A stretch of 64,000 nucleotides of DNA from an uncultured Tenacibaculum sp. Its GTDB lineage: Bacteria; Bacteroidota; Bacteroidia; Flavobacteriales; Flavobacteriaceae. Made by a program: the position numbers and the translations under genes. Positions 9,466-20,500 of this stretch are shown one piece after another (the first letter of the stretch is position 1; each line of letters opens with the position of its first letter). Below the pieces are notes generated by a model. The model saw nothing but the letters and a program-made list of their open reading frames with translations. It had not been told where the DNA came from and made no database searches. The stretch spans positions 62,001 through 126,000 of the forward strand of contig NZ_CANMAX010000008.1 in NCBI RefSeq assembly GCF_947495995.1, in the 5' to 3' direction.

Positions 9466-11712
9466 TTAATCAATAATTATTTTCTTATTTACTTCTTTTC
9501 CATCTACTCCTACTCTAACAATATAAACTCCAGTTCCCATAGTATTCGGAGTAATAGTTATAGTATTATTTCCTTGAACAGTTTCACTATGAACTTCACT
9601 TCCTAAAATTGAAAATAACTGAACTTTTACTGCTTCTTTAGTAGTTATACCTGCAATTGTAATTTCTTGTTTTCCTGATTTAAAAATATTGATAACTTCA
9701 TTATTTACTAATTCATCATCAACAGTTAAAACTCTTTCAGCTGTATGAATATAAAAACGACCAATTCCGTTTAATTTTTCAGTTGTTTTAAATGTGTATT
9801 CAGCACCATTATGTAACGCAGTAAAATCTCCTGTTACTTTATCTTCTAAATACACACCAGAACTTGTTGGCAAGTTAGTTGCATTGGCAGAAATTTTTAT
9901 AGTTTGATTTGCTTCGGAAGTAATTCCTACAGGAATTATTGCAGTTGATATTTCTGATTCTGGTAAAGATTGAATTGTAAAATCATTTTCTTTATCATCT
10001 TCTAACAAACGAGTAAACACATCAAAATTAGCGCTAGCAAAGTTTCCTAAATCATATCCTGGATCTAAACCTTTAGATGTAGAATTTGAAAATCTAATTT
10101 TAGTGTCTACTTGAACATTGTTTTGAGTTGCTAAAACTGTAATTACAGGAGTTTCTGTTCCTCTTGAAAAAACCTGTACTTCAGAAGCATCATGTAAACG
10201 TTGACTTTCTTTAAAAGTAATTGATGTTTCTCCTGTTTTAACTCTCATAAAAAATCCTTGTCCGACTGTTAAAGAAGTAGCGGCATCGATTAATCCTTTT
10301 GCTACATATTTATTTTGAGAATTATCCCAAACATAAACTCCAACATTCACAGGATCGAACTTACTTAAGTTCTCTTGAATAAAGTTTACATCAGTATTAT
10401 TGTTAACTGGTAAATATGCTGTATATGGATTTCCAACAGCGTTCCATTGATCTGCATTTACACTAATAGTTTCATCTGAAGTACTTACTGTACCTGAGAA
10501 ACTTACTGCTCCATCTGTTCCTCTAGAAACGATATAACTTTGTCCTTTTTGAAATGTAATTGCATTTGTTGTCAAATCATCAGCTGTATAATATACCCAT
10601 TTAGAGCCGGCAGCTCTAGTATCATCGTAATACGCAACAGCGTAACGATTTGGAGTTACCGTAAGATTTACTCGAATATCGTTATTTACATTTTCTACAA
10701 ATTCTTTGACGCTTTGTCCAGAAACCGGAGCTGTGATTAAACTCCATTTATTGGCTTGTAATCCTGTACGCTCAAAAGTTACTGATCCAGAAGCTGTTCC
10801 TTTTACAATAAAAGTTCCACTTGTTGTGGCAGACGATGCTATTGCGACAGCTCCACTATTGTCGAAATTCCCATTGATTGTAATTCCTCCATCAGCATTT
10901 ATATCTAAAGTAGCTGCACTCTCAACAGTTACATTATTTGCTTCAATTACAGTAGCTGTAATTGCTGGACTGTTTGCTACATTTGGTATTCTAACATTAC
11001 TTGTAACTAATGGTGTAATATCTGTACTCCAGTTAGTAGATTCACTCCAAACAGAACCTGTACTCCCATCCCAAACCTCTTCTGGTCTAGTATGTAAATA
11101 AAACCTACCTATTCCGCTTTCATTACTGGTTAATTGCACTGTGTACGTAGATACTCCATCTAATATTGTAAAAATATTTAATGTTCTATCTTCAATAACT
11201 ACCTGTAATCCTGCTGGTAAATTTGAATTGCTCGCAGAAAACTCAACTTCCTTTCCTGAATTTGCTTGTAATCCAACAGGAATAACCATAGTTTCATAAT
11301 TTGAATCCGGTAGTGTTTGAAAAGTAAAATCAGCAGTAGATGAACCGTCAACTAAATGTGTATATACATCAAAACTTGCTCCTCCAAAATTACCGACATC
11401 GAAGCCAGGATCTAGACCTAAAGTTCCTGTATTACGGTATCCAATAGTTGTGATTACTGTTGTTCCATCTGAACTAGCTGATAATTCAATCGTAGGAACA
11501 CTACTACTTGATCTCGATTGTTGAAATCCTTGTGTTATTATTGTATTTGAGTTTTCTATTATCTTTCCTACTGGTTGACCGACTGTGAAATCCATCTGAA
11601 AAGTTCCATTAGATGATGAACCGCCTGAAGAAGCTACTACAAATCTTTCTAGAGACTGAGCATTAATTGACACCGTAATTAAAGTAAAAATTGAGAATAA
11701 TTTTTGTTTCAT
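9466..11712 (-). CDS. T9SS type A sorting domain-containing secreted protein
   Basis: The 748-residue protein has a signal peptide (ending SINAQ) and an opening domain with FTVGQPVGKI and ITQGFQQ, an N-terminal pattern common in secreted flavobacterial proteins. The middle contains WSESTNWST and NVRIPNVANSP strands (a short beta-helix-like autotransporter segment) and two copies of a beta-sandwich (GLDPGFDVGNFGGASFDVYT and GLDPGYDLGNFASANFDVFT). The last ~75 residues form a type A sorting domain (VQLFSILGSEV, GVYIVRVGVDGKEVNKKI), which targets the protein through the type IX system to the surface. It resembles the 34664 gene along most of its length (ITAPVSGQS, IRVN/IRIN, AYYDD, KWVYYT). It lies 40 nt downstream of the broken adhesin frame and was probably co-transcribed with it. 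Confidence 0.85.
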   Translation of the reverse strand: MKQKLFSIFTLITVSINAQSLERFVVASSGGSSSNGTFQMDFTVGQPVGKIIENSNTIITQGFQQSRSSSSVPTIELSASSDGTTVITTIGYRNTGTLGLDPGFDVGNFGGASFDVYTHLVDGSSTADFTFQTLPDSNYETMVIPVGLQANSGKEVEFSASNSNLPAGLQVVIEDRTLNIFTILDGVSTYTVQLTSNESGIGRFYLHTRPEEVWDGSTGSVWSESTNWSTDITPLVTSNVRIPNVANSPAITATVIEANNVTVESAATLDINADGGITINGNFDNSGAVAIASSATTSGTFIVKGTASGSVTFERTGLQANKWSLITAPVSGQSVKEFVENVNNDIRVNLTVTPNRYAVAYYDDTRAAGSKWVYYTADDLTTNAITFQKGQSYIVSRGTDGAVSFSGTVSTSDETISVNADQWNAVGNPYTAYLPVNNNTDVNFIQENLSKFDPVNVGVYVWDNSQNKYVAKGLIDAATSLTVGQGFFMRVKTGETSITFKESQRLHDASEVQVFSRGTETPVITVLATQNNVQVDTKIRFSNSTSKGLDPGYDLGNFASANFDVFTRLLEDDKENDFTIQSLPESEISTAIIPVGITSEANQTIKISANATNLPTSSGVYLEDKVTGDFTALHNGAEYTFKTTEKLNGIGRFYIHTAERVLTVDDELVNNEVINIFKSGKQEITIAGITTKEAVKVQLFSILGSEVHSETVQGNNTITITPNTMGTGVYIVRVGVDGKEVNKKIIID

Positions 11713-11752
11713 GCTTTTCTTTTAATGAGTTATAAAAATACTAATATGTTAC

Positions 11753-13537
11753 TTAATCTATACTAAATGTTATTCCGTCCAGAGAAACCCAATTCTGATT
11801 TACACTAAATCCACTTGCAACAACCACTGTTCCTGATGGATTAACATCGACTCTCATTGCTCCATTTTCTGTTTGAAGAGAGAAAATTCTTGTTTTAACA
11901 GGTCTGTAACCAACAGGTAAAGTCATAATAATGTCTCCATTAGTTATCGCTACATTTTTTCTTACCAAACCTTCTAAGGTTACTGTATTATTTATTAGTC
12001 TATATCGAACATCTTGGAAGTTGGTTACTCCAAATGCTGCATTATAGTTCCCCCAACCGTTAGCAGTATTTAGAGTTCCCATTATGTAACTTCCAATTGT
12101 ATTTGTATTATTTTTCCAAGACACATTTCCACTACCATCGGTACTTAAAATTTGATTTGCAGTACCATCTTGCGCAGGTAATGTATAAGAAGCTCCTGAA
12201 CCCTGATTATCTCCATCAATTGTTAAAGAACCATTTAAAGTTGTATTTCCATTTTTAAGTACAACTAGAGCATCACTTTTTTGTAAAGATGAAGTTCCAT
12301 TTCCTATTACAAACAAACGATCTGTAGCAACAAAGCGACTCGAATTACCAGTAATTGCGGTATTATTCATTCCTAATGAAACCTGGCTATAACTATCTGA
12401 AACTGCTCTATTACCAATTGCAACACTTGAAATTGCTGATGCTTGATTAGATTCTCCAATAGCTACAGCATCTTGTTCAGTAGCTTTACTTCCATCACCC
12501 ATTGCTACAGAAGAATCCCCGGAAGCAATACTATTATAACCTGCTGCAAAAGCTGCATAATTTGTTGCTTCATTTCCTTCTCCTAAAGCCATAGATGAAG
12601 ATCCTGAAGAAACATTACTTTCTCCGACAGCAAAAGATGCATTTTCTGATGCTAAATTTCCTCTTCCTAATGCAATTGAATATTGTCCTAAATTTGCTTC
12701 ATCCCAATCACTATTAAATACTCTACCTGCTCTAAAAGCTCCTTTACTTTTATCGAAAAAGAATCTAAAATCATCAACCAAAGTAGATGTATCATTATCT
12801 AACTGCGTACTACCAAATACAAAATCATCTGTAGTTACATCTCCAGAAGCATTACTAGTTAAATTATTTGTAGTTGAAAAGGAAGTTGCTCCACTATTTC
12901 CATTTATCCAAGATACATTTCCACTACCATCGGTACTTAAAATTTGATTTGCAGTACCATCTTGTGCTGGTAATGTATATGAAGTTCCAGTTCCTTGGTT
13001 ATCTCCATCAATTGTTAATTTTCCATTTAAAGTAGTATTACCGTTTTTTAGCATTACTAAAGCATCACTTCTTTGTAATGATTAAGTTCCATTTCCTATT
13101 ACAAACAAACGGTCTGTAGCAACATAGGTGTTTTTATTTCCATCCACAACCTTACTGTTAAGTCCAACCGTAGTTTGTGCATAACTTCCTGCATGCGTTA
13201 CAAAACCAATTGCTACCGCAGCTAATCCAGCAGACATATTTTCAAAACCAACAGCTACTGAACCGAAACCATTCAATCTATTTCCAAAACCAAATGCATA
13301 ACTTGTATTTGCTGTAATTTCATTTCCTTTTCCTATGGCAATTGACTCTCCTGCAGCAGAAGTCAATAAATTTGAATCACCAATAGCAATGGTGTTTGTT
13401 CCTGCAGCAGTAGAATTTCCTAATGATATAGACCCATTACCTACATTAGCATCATTCCATTGATCCCCCAATTCATTATCTTCTGGATCTTGAGGATCTA
13501 AATCAACCAATCTTCCTACTCTACTTAAACTTGACCT
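11753..13537 (-). pseudogene. YadA-head-like repeat adhesin, broken by a nonsense codon and 5' truncated
   Basis: Two open stretches in one minus-strand frame (13510-13082 and 13054-11753) are separated by a TAA at 13082-13084. The residues around the stop (IGNGT-stop-SLQRSDALVMLKNGNTTLNG) match an intact internal copy of the same segment near 12240-12300 (IGNGTSSLQKSDALVVLKNGNTTLNG), so one TCA codon has become TAA. A second in-frame stop (TAG, 13538-13540) and the absence of any ATG or signal peptide show the 5' end is gone. The remains contain repeated SIALGxGN / SVAIGN motifs like the trimeric head repeats of YadA-type adhesins, TLPAQDGTANQILSTDGSG linkers as in tail-fibre-like proteins, and an intact C-terminal beta domain. 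A sequencing error could explain the TAA but not the missing start. Confidence 0.75.
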
Positions 13538-13579
13538 CTATTTATTTTAACTTTTATATTATGATTTTCTCATAAACAA

Positions 13580-13597
13580 AGTAGACATTCGTCTACT
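13580..13597. repeat. Small inverted repeat AGTAGAC-ATTC-GTCTACT
   Basis: Perfect 7-bp arms flank a 4-nt loop, in the gap between the lost 5' end of the adhesin and the regulator at 13769, with T-rich sequence to the right. It could be a remnant operator or a weak terminator. Confidence 0.3.
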
Positions 13598-13768
13598 CTT
13601 TTTAACCTTTTAACTTTTTTTTTCATTTTGATTCAGTGATTTATATATCTTTCTATTTTTCAATCAAAAATTATTCTTTACAATTAAATTTTATTTGTAT
13701 TAATATTGCAATTGGAAAAGAGTTTAAAGATGAAAATGAAAAGGATGTTTTAATTTTAAGCATATCAA

Positions 13769-15652
13769 ATGATCAAACAAGTTTTATTATCAATCTTCTT
13801 TTTAGTTTTTACCATTCAAATTTTCTCTCAAGATTCCGTAGAAGAATTATCAGAGAAATTACAAAACACTACAGACAAAAAGGCTCAGCTTGAAATTTTA
13901 AATGATATTACCAAAAAGACGATTCGTGAAGGATCTGATAGAAAAGTAAAATTTTTAAAGCAATATCTTGCTTTAGCTAAAGAGCTTAAAGAATATGATA
14001 AATTAGGTAACAAATCTCGTTTTTTAATAGAACACTTTACTAGTATTTCTCAACTAGATTCTACAAAATACTATGTAGATCAAATGTTAGAATATTTACC
14101 ACTTTACAAAGATCCAACTACAGAAGCACATATATTACTAAAAAGAGCGAGTTATTTCTATAATACAGACCAGTATAAAAAAGCAATAGCAGATTATAAG
14201 CGTTCTGGTGATATTTTTATTAAAGAAAATAAAGGCTTAATTAATGCTGCAGATGCTCGTTTGTTTGCTGCACAAGTTTATAATGATTCAGATGATTTTT
14301 TAAATGCTGTTACTTATTACGAAAGCGCATACAAGTTATATGATGAATTAAAAGACAACTTTTATAAAAACTTTACATTATCAGAATTAGCTGGTATTTA
14401 CTCTCAAAACGGTTTTCTTGAAAAAGCTATTGCTGAGCGTAAACGAGTTTTAGCTAATGCAAAAGAAAATAAAGATTACCAATCTTTATATTATGCCTAT
14501 GGAAATTTAGCAAAAATCAGTCAAAAAGCTAAAAATTATGCTGACGTAAAAAAATACATAGATTCAACAACAATTTATTCTGATAGTATAACAAACAAAC
14601 AGCAGAAGGTATTATCTCAATTATTCTTAGCTAATTTAAAAGTAGACTATAATTTAGATTTAGATAATATTACTCTAGCTGAAAAATATCTTGAAGAAGC
14701 CAAAGGTTGGGTTAAAAAAACAAGTGCTCCTGATTTCTTTCAAAGAATGAATTATGAGTATCAAGGGAAAGTATATGTTCGAAAAAAAGATTATGCTAAG
14801 GCAGAAAATGCATTTAAAAAAGTTCTAGCACTTAAAGGACAAAATGGACAAGAAGAAAATGTAAAAAAGGCAGAAAAAGAAATTGCCAAAGTATACGGAG
14901 CTACGGGTCAGTACAAAAAAGCTTTTGAGCATTTAAACACCTATTTAGAATTAGAAGAAGCAGATAATAAATTAATTAAAGACAACACCTTTTTATACTA
15001 TCAATCTAAGTTTGAAACGGAGCGTAAAGATCAGGAAATCTTTAAAAAGAAAACAGAAATTGAACTATTAGAAAAAGATAAAGAAATTGAAAAACAAAAA
15101 GCAAGATTAACTTTAGCAGTTTTACTAATTGCTCTTTTAATTGCATTTATGATTTTTTATGTTTTCTGGAAAAGAGCTAAACGTAAAAGAAAAGCTTTAT
15201 CAAAAGAAATTGTTGAATTAAATTCAGAAGTTACTACTAAAAAAGAAGAAGTAAATGAATTATTAACTGAAACCATAATTCACCTTCGATCTAAAGAAAA
15301 ACTTGCCGAAAATTTATCAAAGCTTTCTCATGAAGAAGAAGGTGTTTCTTTAAAAAGTATTATTGCAGATTTAAAAGCAGACAAACTTGAAGATTCTAAA
15401 ATTGTATTTCTAAAACAAAATATTGAGTCTTTGAATTATGAATTTTTGAAGAACTTGAAAAACATACACCCTAATCTTACTAAAACAGATATTGAAGTGT
15501 GTTCGTTTATTAAAATTGGGCTTTCTCGAAAAGAAATCTCTAACTTAAGAAAAACGAGTTTAGATGCTATAAAATCTACTAGATTCAGATTAAAAAAGAA
15601 ATTGAATCTTGGTGCTGATCAATCACTAGATGAATACATAAAATCCATTTAA
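13769..15652 (+). CDS. Membrane-anchored TPR protein with LuxR-like HTH (mosaic regulator A)
   Basis: The 627-residue protein has a signal peptide (MIKQVLLSIFFLVF, ending IFSQ), TPR helices over about residues 40-400, a charged helix (YYQSKFETERKDQEIF), a membrane helix near 446-467, a coiled coil, and a C-terminal HTH (LTKTDIEVCSFIKIGLSR, then KSTRFRLKKKLNL). Its sensor half matches the minus-strand regulator at 39323 (AHILLKRA, YYQSxFETERKD, AIAERKR). Its last ~140 residues are about 90% identical to the next gene (15658), which has an unrelated sensor half. The gene is therefore a mosaic of the two lineages. It is 5 nt upstream of 15658 and clearly in the same operon. The likely role is signal-dependent control of the LRR genes downstream, which is inference. 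Confidence 0.85.
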   Translation: MIKQVLLSIFFLVFTIQIFSQDSVEELSEKLQNTTDKKAQLEILNDITKKTIREGSDRKVKFLKQYLALAKELKEYDKLGNKSRFLIEHFTSISQLDSTKYYVDQMLEYLPLYKDPTTEAHILLKRASYFYNTDQYKKAIADYKRSGDIFIKENKGLINAADARLFAAQVYNDSDDFLNAVTYYESAYKLYDELKDNFYKNFTLSELAGIYSQNGFLEKAIAERKRVLANAKENKDYQSLYYAYGNLAKISQKAKNYADVKKYIDSTTIYSDSITNKQQKVLSQLFLANLKVDYNLDLDNITLAEKYLEEAKGWVKKTSAPDFFQRMNYEYQGKVYVRKKDYAKAENAFKKVLALKGQNGQEENVKKAEKEIAKVYGATGQYKKAFEHLNTYLELEEADNKLIKDNTFLYYQSKFETERKDQEIFKKKTEIELLEKDKEIEKQKARLTLAVLLIALLIAFMIFYVFWKRAKRKRKALSKEIVELNSEVTTKKEEVNELLTETIIHLRSKEKLAENLSKLSHEEEGVSLKSIIADLKADKLEDSKIVFLKQNIESLNYEFLKNLKNIHPNLTKTDIEVCSFIKIGLSRKEISNLRKTSLDAIKSTRFRLKKKLNLGADQSLDEYIKSI

Positions 15653-15657
15653 AGTAA

Positions 15658-17313
15658 ATGCAAAAACTCATTATAATATTTTTCTTTATGTTTTTGAGTT
15701 CCTTTTCACAAGAAAAGGATTCTGTTGTAATAGATTTTGAAAATAAAATTAATAATGCTCCTAATGATTCTTTAAAAGTGCAACATCTTTTAGATTTAGG
15801 AACATATCAAAAAAGTAGAAATACAGATAAACTTCCAACATATCATCAACAGATTAGAGAAATTCTTAAGAAAGACAGTTATAATAACATAAAACACCAC
15901 AAAACATTACTGATTCAATCTGGAGTATATAAACGAAGGTCTTTAGATTATTCTGGAGCATTAAAAGATTATTTGGCTGCTCAAAAAATTATTATTGAAA
16001 CAAATGATTCCATATATCTAGGTGTAAATTATGGAAACATTGCTATGTTGTACAAGTTTAAAAATGAATGTGATAAAGCAATTATTAACTTTAAAAAGGC
16101 TATTAAAACAAATACTAATAATAAAAACCACAGATTATTAGGCCTTAATTATAGTAATATTGCGAAATGTTATGCAGAAATCAATCAGATAGATTCTGCT
16201 TTTTATGCTTTTGATAAAGGAATTTATCATTCAAAATTATCTGGAGCTCATGATGTTCTACAAGGTGTATATGGTAATAAATCAAGTTTATTATTAGATC
16301 AAAAAAGATATAAAGAAGCACTTCCTTTACAACTCAATTTTTTAAAATATACTAAAAGTGTTAACAAGCATTTATCTGCAACAATTACGAGTAAAAAAAT
16401 TGCTGAAACATATTTTCAATTAAATGATAACGATAAAGCTTTGTTATATGCAAATGAAGCAATAAAGTTAGGTACAAAAATAAATATGATGAACCGTATT
16501 TATGATGTATACAAGATAAGAGGAGAAGTATATAAATCAGCGGGTAAATTTGATTTAGCCTTTAATGATTTAACAACATATAATAAAATTCAAAAGGAAA
16601 TTAACGGTATAAATAATGCGAAAAAATTTAAAGAAATTGAAATGACGCATTCTTTTGAAAAAGTACGAATAACAGATAGCATAGTTAATGCAGAAGAAAG
16701 AAGAAGGATAGAATTACAATTAGAAAAAGAAGAAATTCAAAAACAATTGTATTTAGCTAGTTTAATAATTATATCTATCGTTGGTTTACTCACTTTATAT
16801 TTAGGATATCTGTTGTATTTAAAAATAAAAAAGAAAAATAAGATTAAACAAGATCAATTATTTAATGAAATTAATGATTTAAATACAGAGGTTACTAGCA
16901 AAAAACAAGAAGTAAATGAATTATTGACTGAAACCATAATTCATCTCAGATCTAAAGAAAAGCTTGCTGAAAATTTATCTAAACTTTCTCATGAAGAAGA
17001 AGGTGTTACTCTTAAAAGTATAATAGCCGATTTAAAAGCCGATAAAATAGAAGATTCTAAAATTGTAGTTCTAAAACAAAATATCGAAACTTTGAATTAT
17101 GATTTTTTGAAAAACTTAAAAAATCTACATCCTAACCTTACAAAAACAGATATTGAGGTTTGTTCTTTTATTAAAATAGGACTTTCTCGAAAAGAAATTT
17201 CCAACTTAAGAAAAACGAGTCTTGACGCTATAAAATCAACTCGATTTAGATTAAAAAAGAAATTAAACTTAACAGCCAAAGATTCTCTTGATGATTATAT
17301 CAAATCACTTTAA
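15658..17313 (+). CDS. Membrane-anchored TPR protein with LuxR-like HTH (regulator B)
   Basis: The 551-residue protein has a short signal peptide (ending SSFSQ), TPRs over about residues 60-320 with alternating YxxALKDYLxAQKI-type helices, a membrane helix near 364-386, and a coiled coil with VNELLTETIIHLRSKEKL. The C-terminal HTH is almost the same as that of gene 13769. The sensor half instead resembles the 37215 regulator (DSLK, YQKSR/YQKRR, GVYKRR/GIYQRR, NIAMLYKF/NIAMVNRF). It ends 189 nt before the giant LRR gene. The shared output domain implies that the two proteins could read the same DNA sites in response to different signals. Confidence 0.85.
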   Translation: MQKLIIIFFFMFLSSFSQEKDSVVIDFENKINNAPNDSLKVQHLLDLGTYQKSRNTDKLPTYHQQIREILKKDSYNNIKHHKTLLIQSGVYKRRSLDYSGALKDYLAAQKIIIETNDSIYLGVNYGNIAMLYKFKNECDKAIINFKKAIKTNTNNKNHRLLGLNYSNIAKCYAEINQIDSAFYAFDKGIYHSKLSGAHDVLQGVYGNKSSLLLDQKRYKEALPLQLNFLKYTKSVNKHLSATITSKKIAETYFQLNDNDKALLYANEAIKLGTKINMMNRIYDVYKIRGEVYKSAGKFDLAFNDLTTYNKIQKEINGINNAKKFKEIEMTHSFEKVRITDSIVNAEERRRIELQLEKEEIQKQLYLASLIIISIVGLLTLYLGYLLYLKIKKKNKIKQDQLFNEINDLNTEVTSKKQEVNELLTETIIHLRSKEKLAENLSKLSHEEEGVTLKSIIADLKADKIEDSKIVVLKQNIETLNYDFLKNLKNLHPNLTKTDIEVCSFIKIGLSRKEISNLRKTSLDAIKSTRFRLKKKLNLTAKDSLDDYIKSL

Positions 17314-17410
17314 ATCTTAAAAAACCTTCTTTTTCCAACATTTTAAGCCCCATCTAAGGTTGCAAAAAAACAACGCTACAACCCTTATAAAATAGGAGAA
17401 ATCATTTTTT

Positions 17411-17428
17411 GCACCCTTATTTGCACCC
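17411..17428 (+). promoter_or_regulatory. GCACCC direct repeat (12-bp spacing) upstream of the giant LRR gene
   Basis: GCACCC occurs at 17411-17416 and 17423-17428, with a third half-site TTTGCAC ending at 17444. The pair ends 74 nt before the ATG at 17503. The same pair with the same spacing and distance precedes the remnant gene at 31423. GGTTGCAAAA further up (about 17358) resembles the repeat at 4176. It is a candidate binding site for a TPR-HTH regulator. Confidence 0.45.
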
Positions 17429-17502
17429 TTTCATTTCTTTGCACTAACTCAAAAATAGAATAGTATTGCATCATGTTTGAATTCAAACCCAGTAAAGCAA
17501 TC

Positions 17503-20500
17503 ATGAAGAAAAGAATACTTTTTATTACAATGTTATTAACTCTATTTAGTTATAGTCAAAATACATGTCTTTTTGACGAAACTAAATTTTCAGGTACAGT
17601 AACAACAACTAGTGTTGGAGCAACAAAATTTAAAGCAACTGATGCTACTTCAAACTATAGATTTGGAGAACGCGTTGCAATAGACGGTAATATTGCAGCT
17701 GTATCTTCACGAAGTAATGCTGAAGCAGCAGGTAAAGTTTATATCTTCATAAACGATGGTTCAGGAAACTGGACACAACAAGCTATTATAACTGCTAGTG
17801 ATAGTTTTACAGGTGATAATTTTGGTTCAGATGTAGCTCTAGAAGGAAACTATTTAGTTGTTGGAGCACGTTCGCAATTAGATACTAATGATGTAGATAC
17901 CGGAGCAGCCTATTTATTTGAATATAATGGCGTAAATACATGGACTCAAGTAGCACGTTTTGAGCCTAGTGATGGAGCTACAGACAATCGCTTTGGAACT
18001 TCGGTTGCTATTGAAGGTGATTTAATCCTTATTGGAGCTCGTAAAGGATGTACAGGAGGATGTGCATATTTATTTGAAAATGACGGTACAAATACATTTA
18101 CATATACCGAAACAAAGTTAGAGCCTCAAGTACAATCAGGATATGATGGTGCTCGATTTGGTGAAACTGTAGTTCTAGAAGACGGTCGTGCTTATGTAGG
18201 AGGACCTTACGACTATTCTTCAGTAGGAAGATTTTCAGCGGGATCTGTTCAAATTTGGGATCAAGCCAATGATGGAACTTGGTCACGTACTCATAGATTA
18301 AGAGGAACAGAAACTTCGGAATCCTTCGGTTGGGAGATGGATGTAGAAGGTGATTATTTAGCGATAGGTGCCATGAATTTTGAAGTGTCCAGTACTACAG
18401 AAGCTGATCAAGGTAGGGTTTATGTATATAAAGCAGATAGCAATGGAGATTATTTAGAAGAAAATCGAGTAATGATTCAAAATGATGATAAAGATAGTTT
18501 TACAGATCAGCGTTTTGGAAGTGCGGTAGCTTTAGAAAATGGATTTCTATATGTAGGAACTTGGGGTTCTGGTAATACCAATGGAGATGCAGTTTATATT
18601 TTTAAAGATGACGGAACCAACAATTGGACGCAAATAGGAAAGTTAACGACAGGTTCTGGTTGGGATGAATTTTCTAACAGAGCTGTAGTTGTTTCTTATC
18701 CTAACCTATTGATAGGACAAAATGAAGACGACAGCCCTTCAAATTCAGGAGCTGTACATTTTGTACCATTAGCAAGTACTATTACTCCAACAGCATCTAT
18801 AACTGAAGTTACAGGAACATTCATTAGTCAAAATAACGGAACTATAAAAGTGAATTTTAATGATGAAGCGACTCGATCTGAAATTAAATTCAGTATTGAT
18901 GGCGGTTCTACGTATCCTTATGTATTTAATGACGATGCTCTTACAGGTGAAATTACAAATCTTGGAGTAGGCTCTTACGACTTAAAAGCTACGTTCAACA
19001 ATGGTTCATGTGTGTTAGATTTAGGAACAGTAACTATAAATCAAGCAACTTATACAGCAATTCCAGATGCTAATTTTGAAGCTCGATTAGAAGCACTAGG
19101 ATATGATGATATTTCTGGTGATGGACAGGTTCCAACTCCTTTAATTGAAGTAGTAACTGAATTACAATTAGCTGGACAAGGCATTACAGATTTAACTGGT
19201 ATTGAAGATTTTACTGCACTTGAAGAATTAAAAGCTAACGGAAATAATATTACTTCGGTTGACTTATCTAATAACACTGCTTTAAAATTGTTTCAAATGA
19301 CAAGTAGTTCTTCTCTTGGTTCTATTGACGTAAGTAATAATCCAGTATTAGAAGATCTTCAAATTCGATCTTTAACTAGTGCTATCGATATTTCTAACCT
19401 TACTGCCTTAGATCGCTTTGCTTGTGTAGACTGTACATTTACAACTTTGAATACTAGTGGTAATCCAAACCTTAGACATTTAGATCTTGAAGATACTCCA
19501 GTTACTTCACTTGATCTAAGCACAAATACTAACTTAGAAATTCTAGAACTAGAAAACACAAGTTTAGTAGCGTTAGATTTATCAAAGAATACTTCATTTA
19601 AATATTTGTATGCACAAGATATTACAACGCTAACAACATTGAATATCAAAAACGGAAACAATACAAATATTAGCGCATTTGATATTATAGGTACGCCTAT
19701 ATTATGTGTACTTGTAGATGATTTAGCTTATAGTACAACTAACTGGACTAATATTGAGTCAACTACACGATTTAGTGAAACGAACTGTAACTATACAACA
19801 ATTCCTGATGCTGCTTTTGAAGCAGTATTAGAATCTCAAGGATACGATGATATTTCTGGTGACGGACGAGTACCAACTTCTTTAATTGAAACGCTTACAG
19901 TATTAAATATTAGTAGTAAAGGTGTAACAGATTTAACTGGTATTGAAGATTTTACCGCTCTTGAAGAATTAAAAGCAAATCAAAATGATTTAACAAGCAT
20001 TAACTTAACTAATAATACCGCTTTAAAAGTACTTTGGATCAGGCAAGGAAATAATAATTTTTCTTCCATAGATGTTAGTAAAAACTTGGCACTAGAAGAT
20101 TTTAGAATACAATACTCTGGAACTTCACTTGATATTTCTAATAACACAGCTTTAACTCAATTTATGTGTACAGATTGTAGTCTTACTACATTAGATACAA
20201 GTGCAAACACTAACTTAACTTCATTAGATTTAGAAGGTTCTGACATTACAACATTAGATTTAAGTACAAATATTAATCTGACAGGTTTAGAAATTGATAA
20301 TACCAATTTGATTGAATTAGATTTATCAAATAATACAGCTTTAAAATATTTACTTGCAGAAAACATTACAACACTTACAAGTTTAAACATTAAAAATGGT
20401 GCTAATACAAATATTATAACATTTGAAACTGCTGGTTCACCTGTGCCTTGTATTCTAGTAGATGACGTAACATATAGTACTTCAAACTGGACAGATATAG

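Noticed and set aside
10540..11101. Plus-strand frames of 66 and 131 codons
   Set aside because: They lie wholly within the T9SS gene on the other strand and read as its shadow.
13636..13893. 85-codon plus-strand frame before regulator A
   Set aside because: It overlaps the signal peptide of the 13769 gene in another frame and has no recognisable features.
17473..17502. Upstream in-frame ATG adding ten residues to the giant LRR protein
   Set aside because: The added MFEFKPSKAI would bury the signal peptide; the ATG at 17503 starts it directly.
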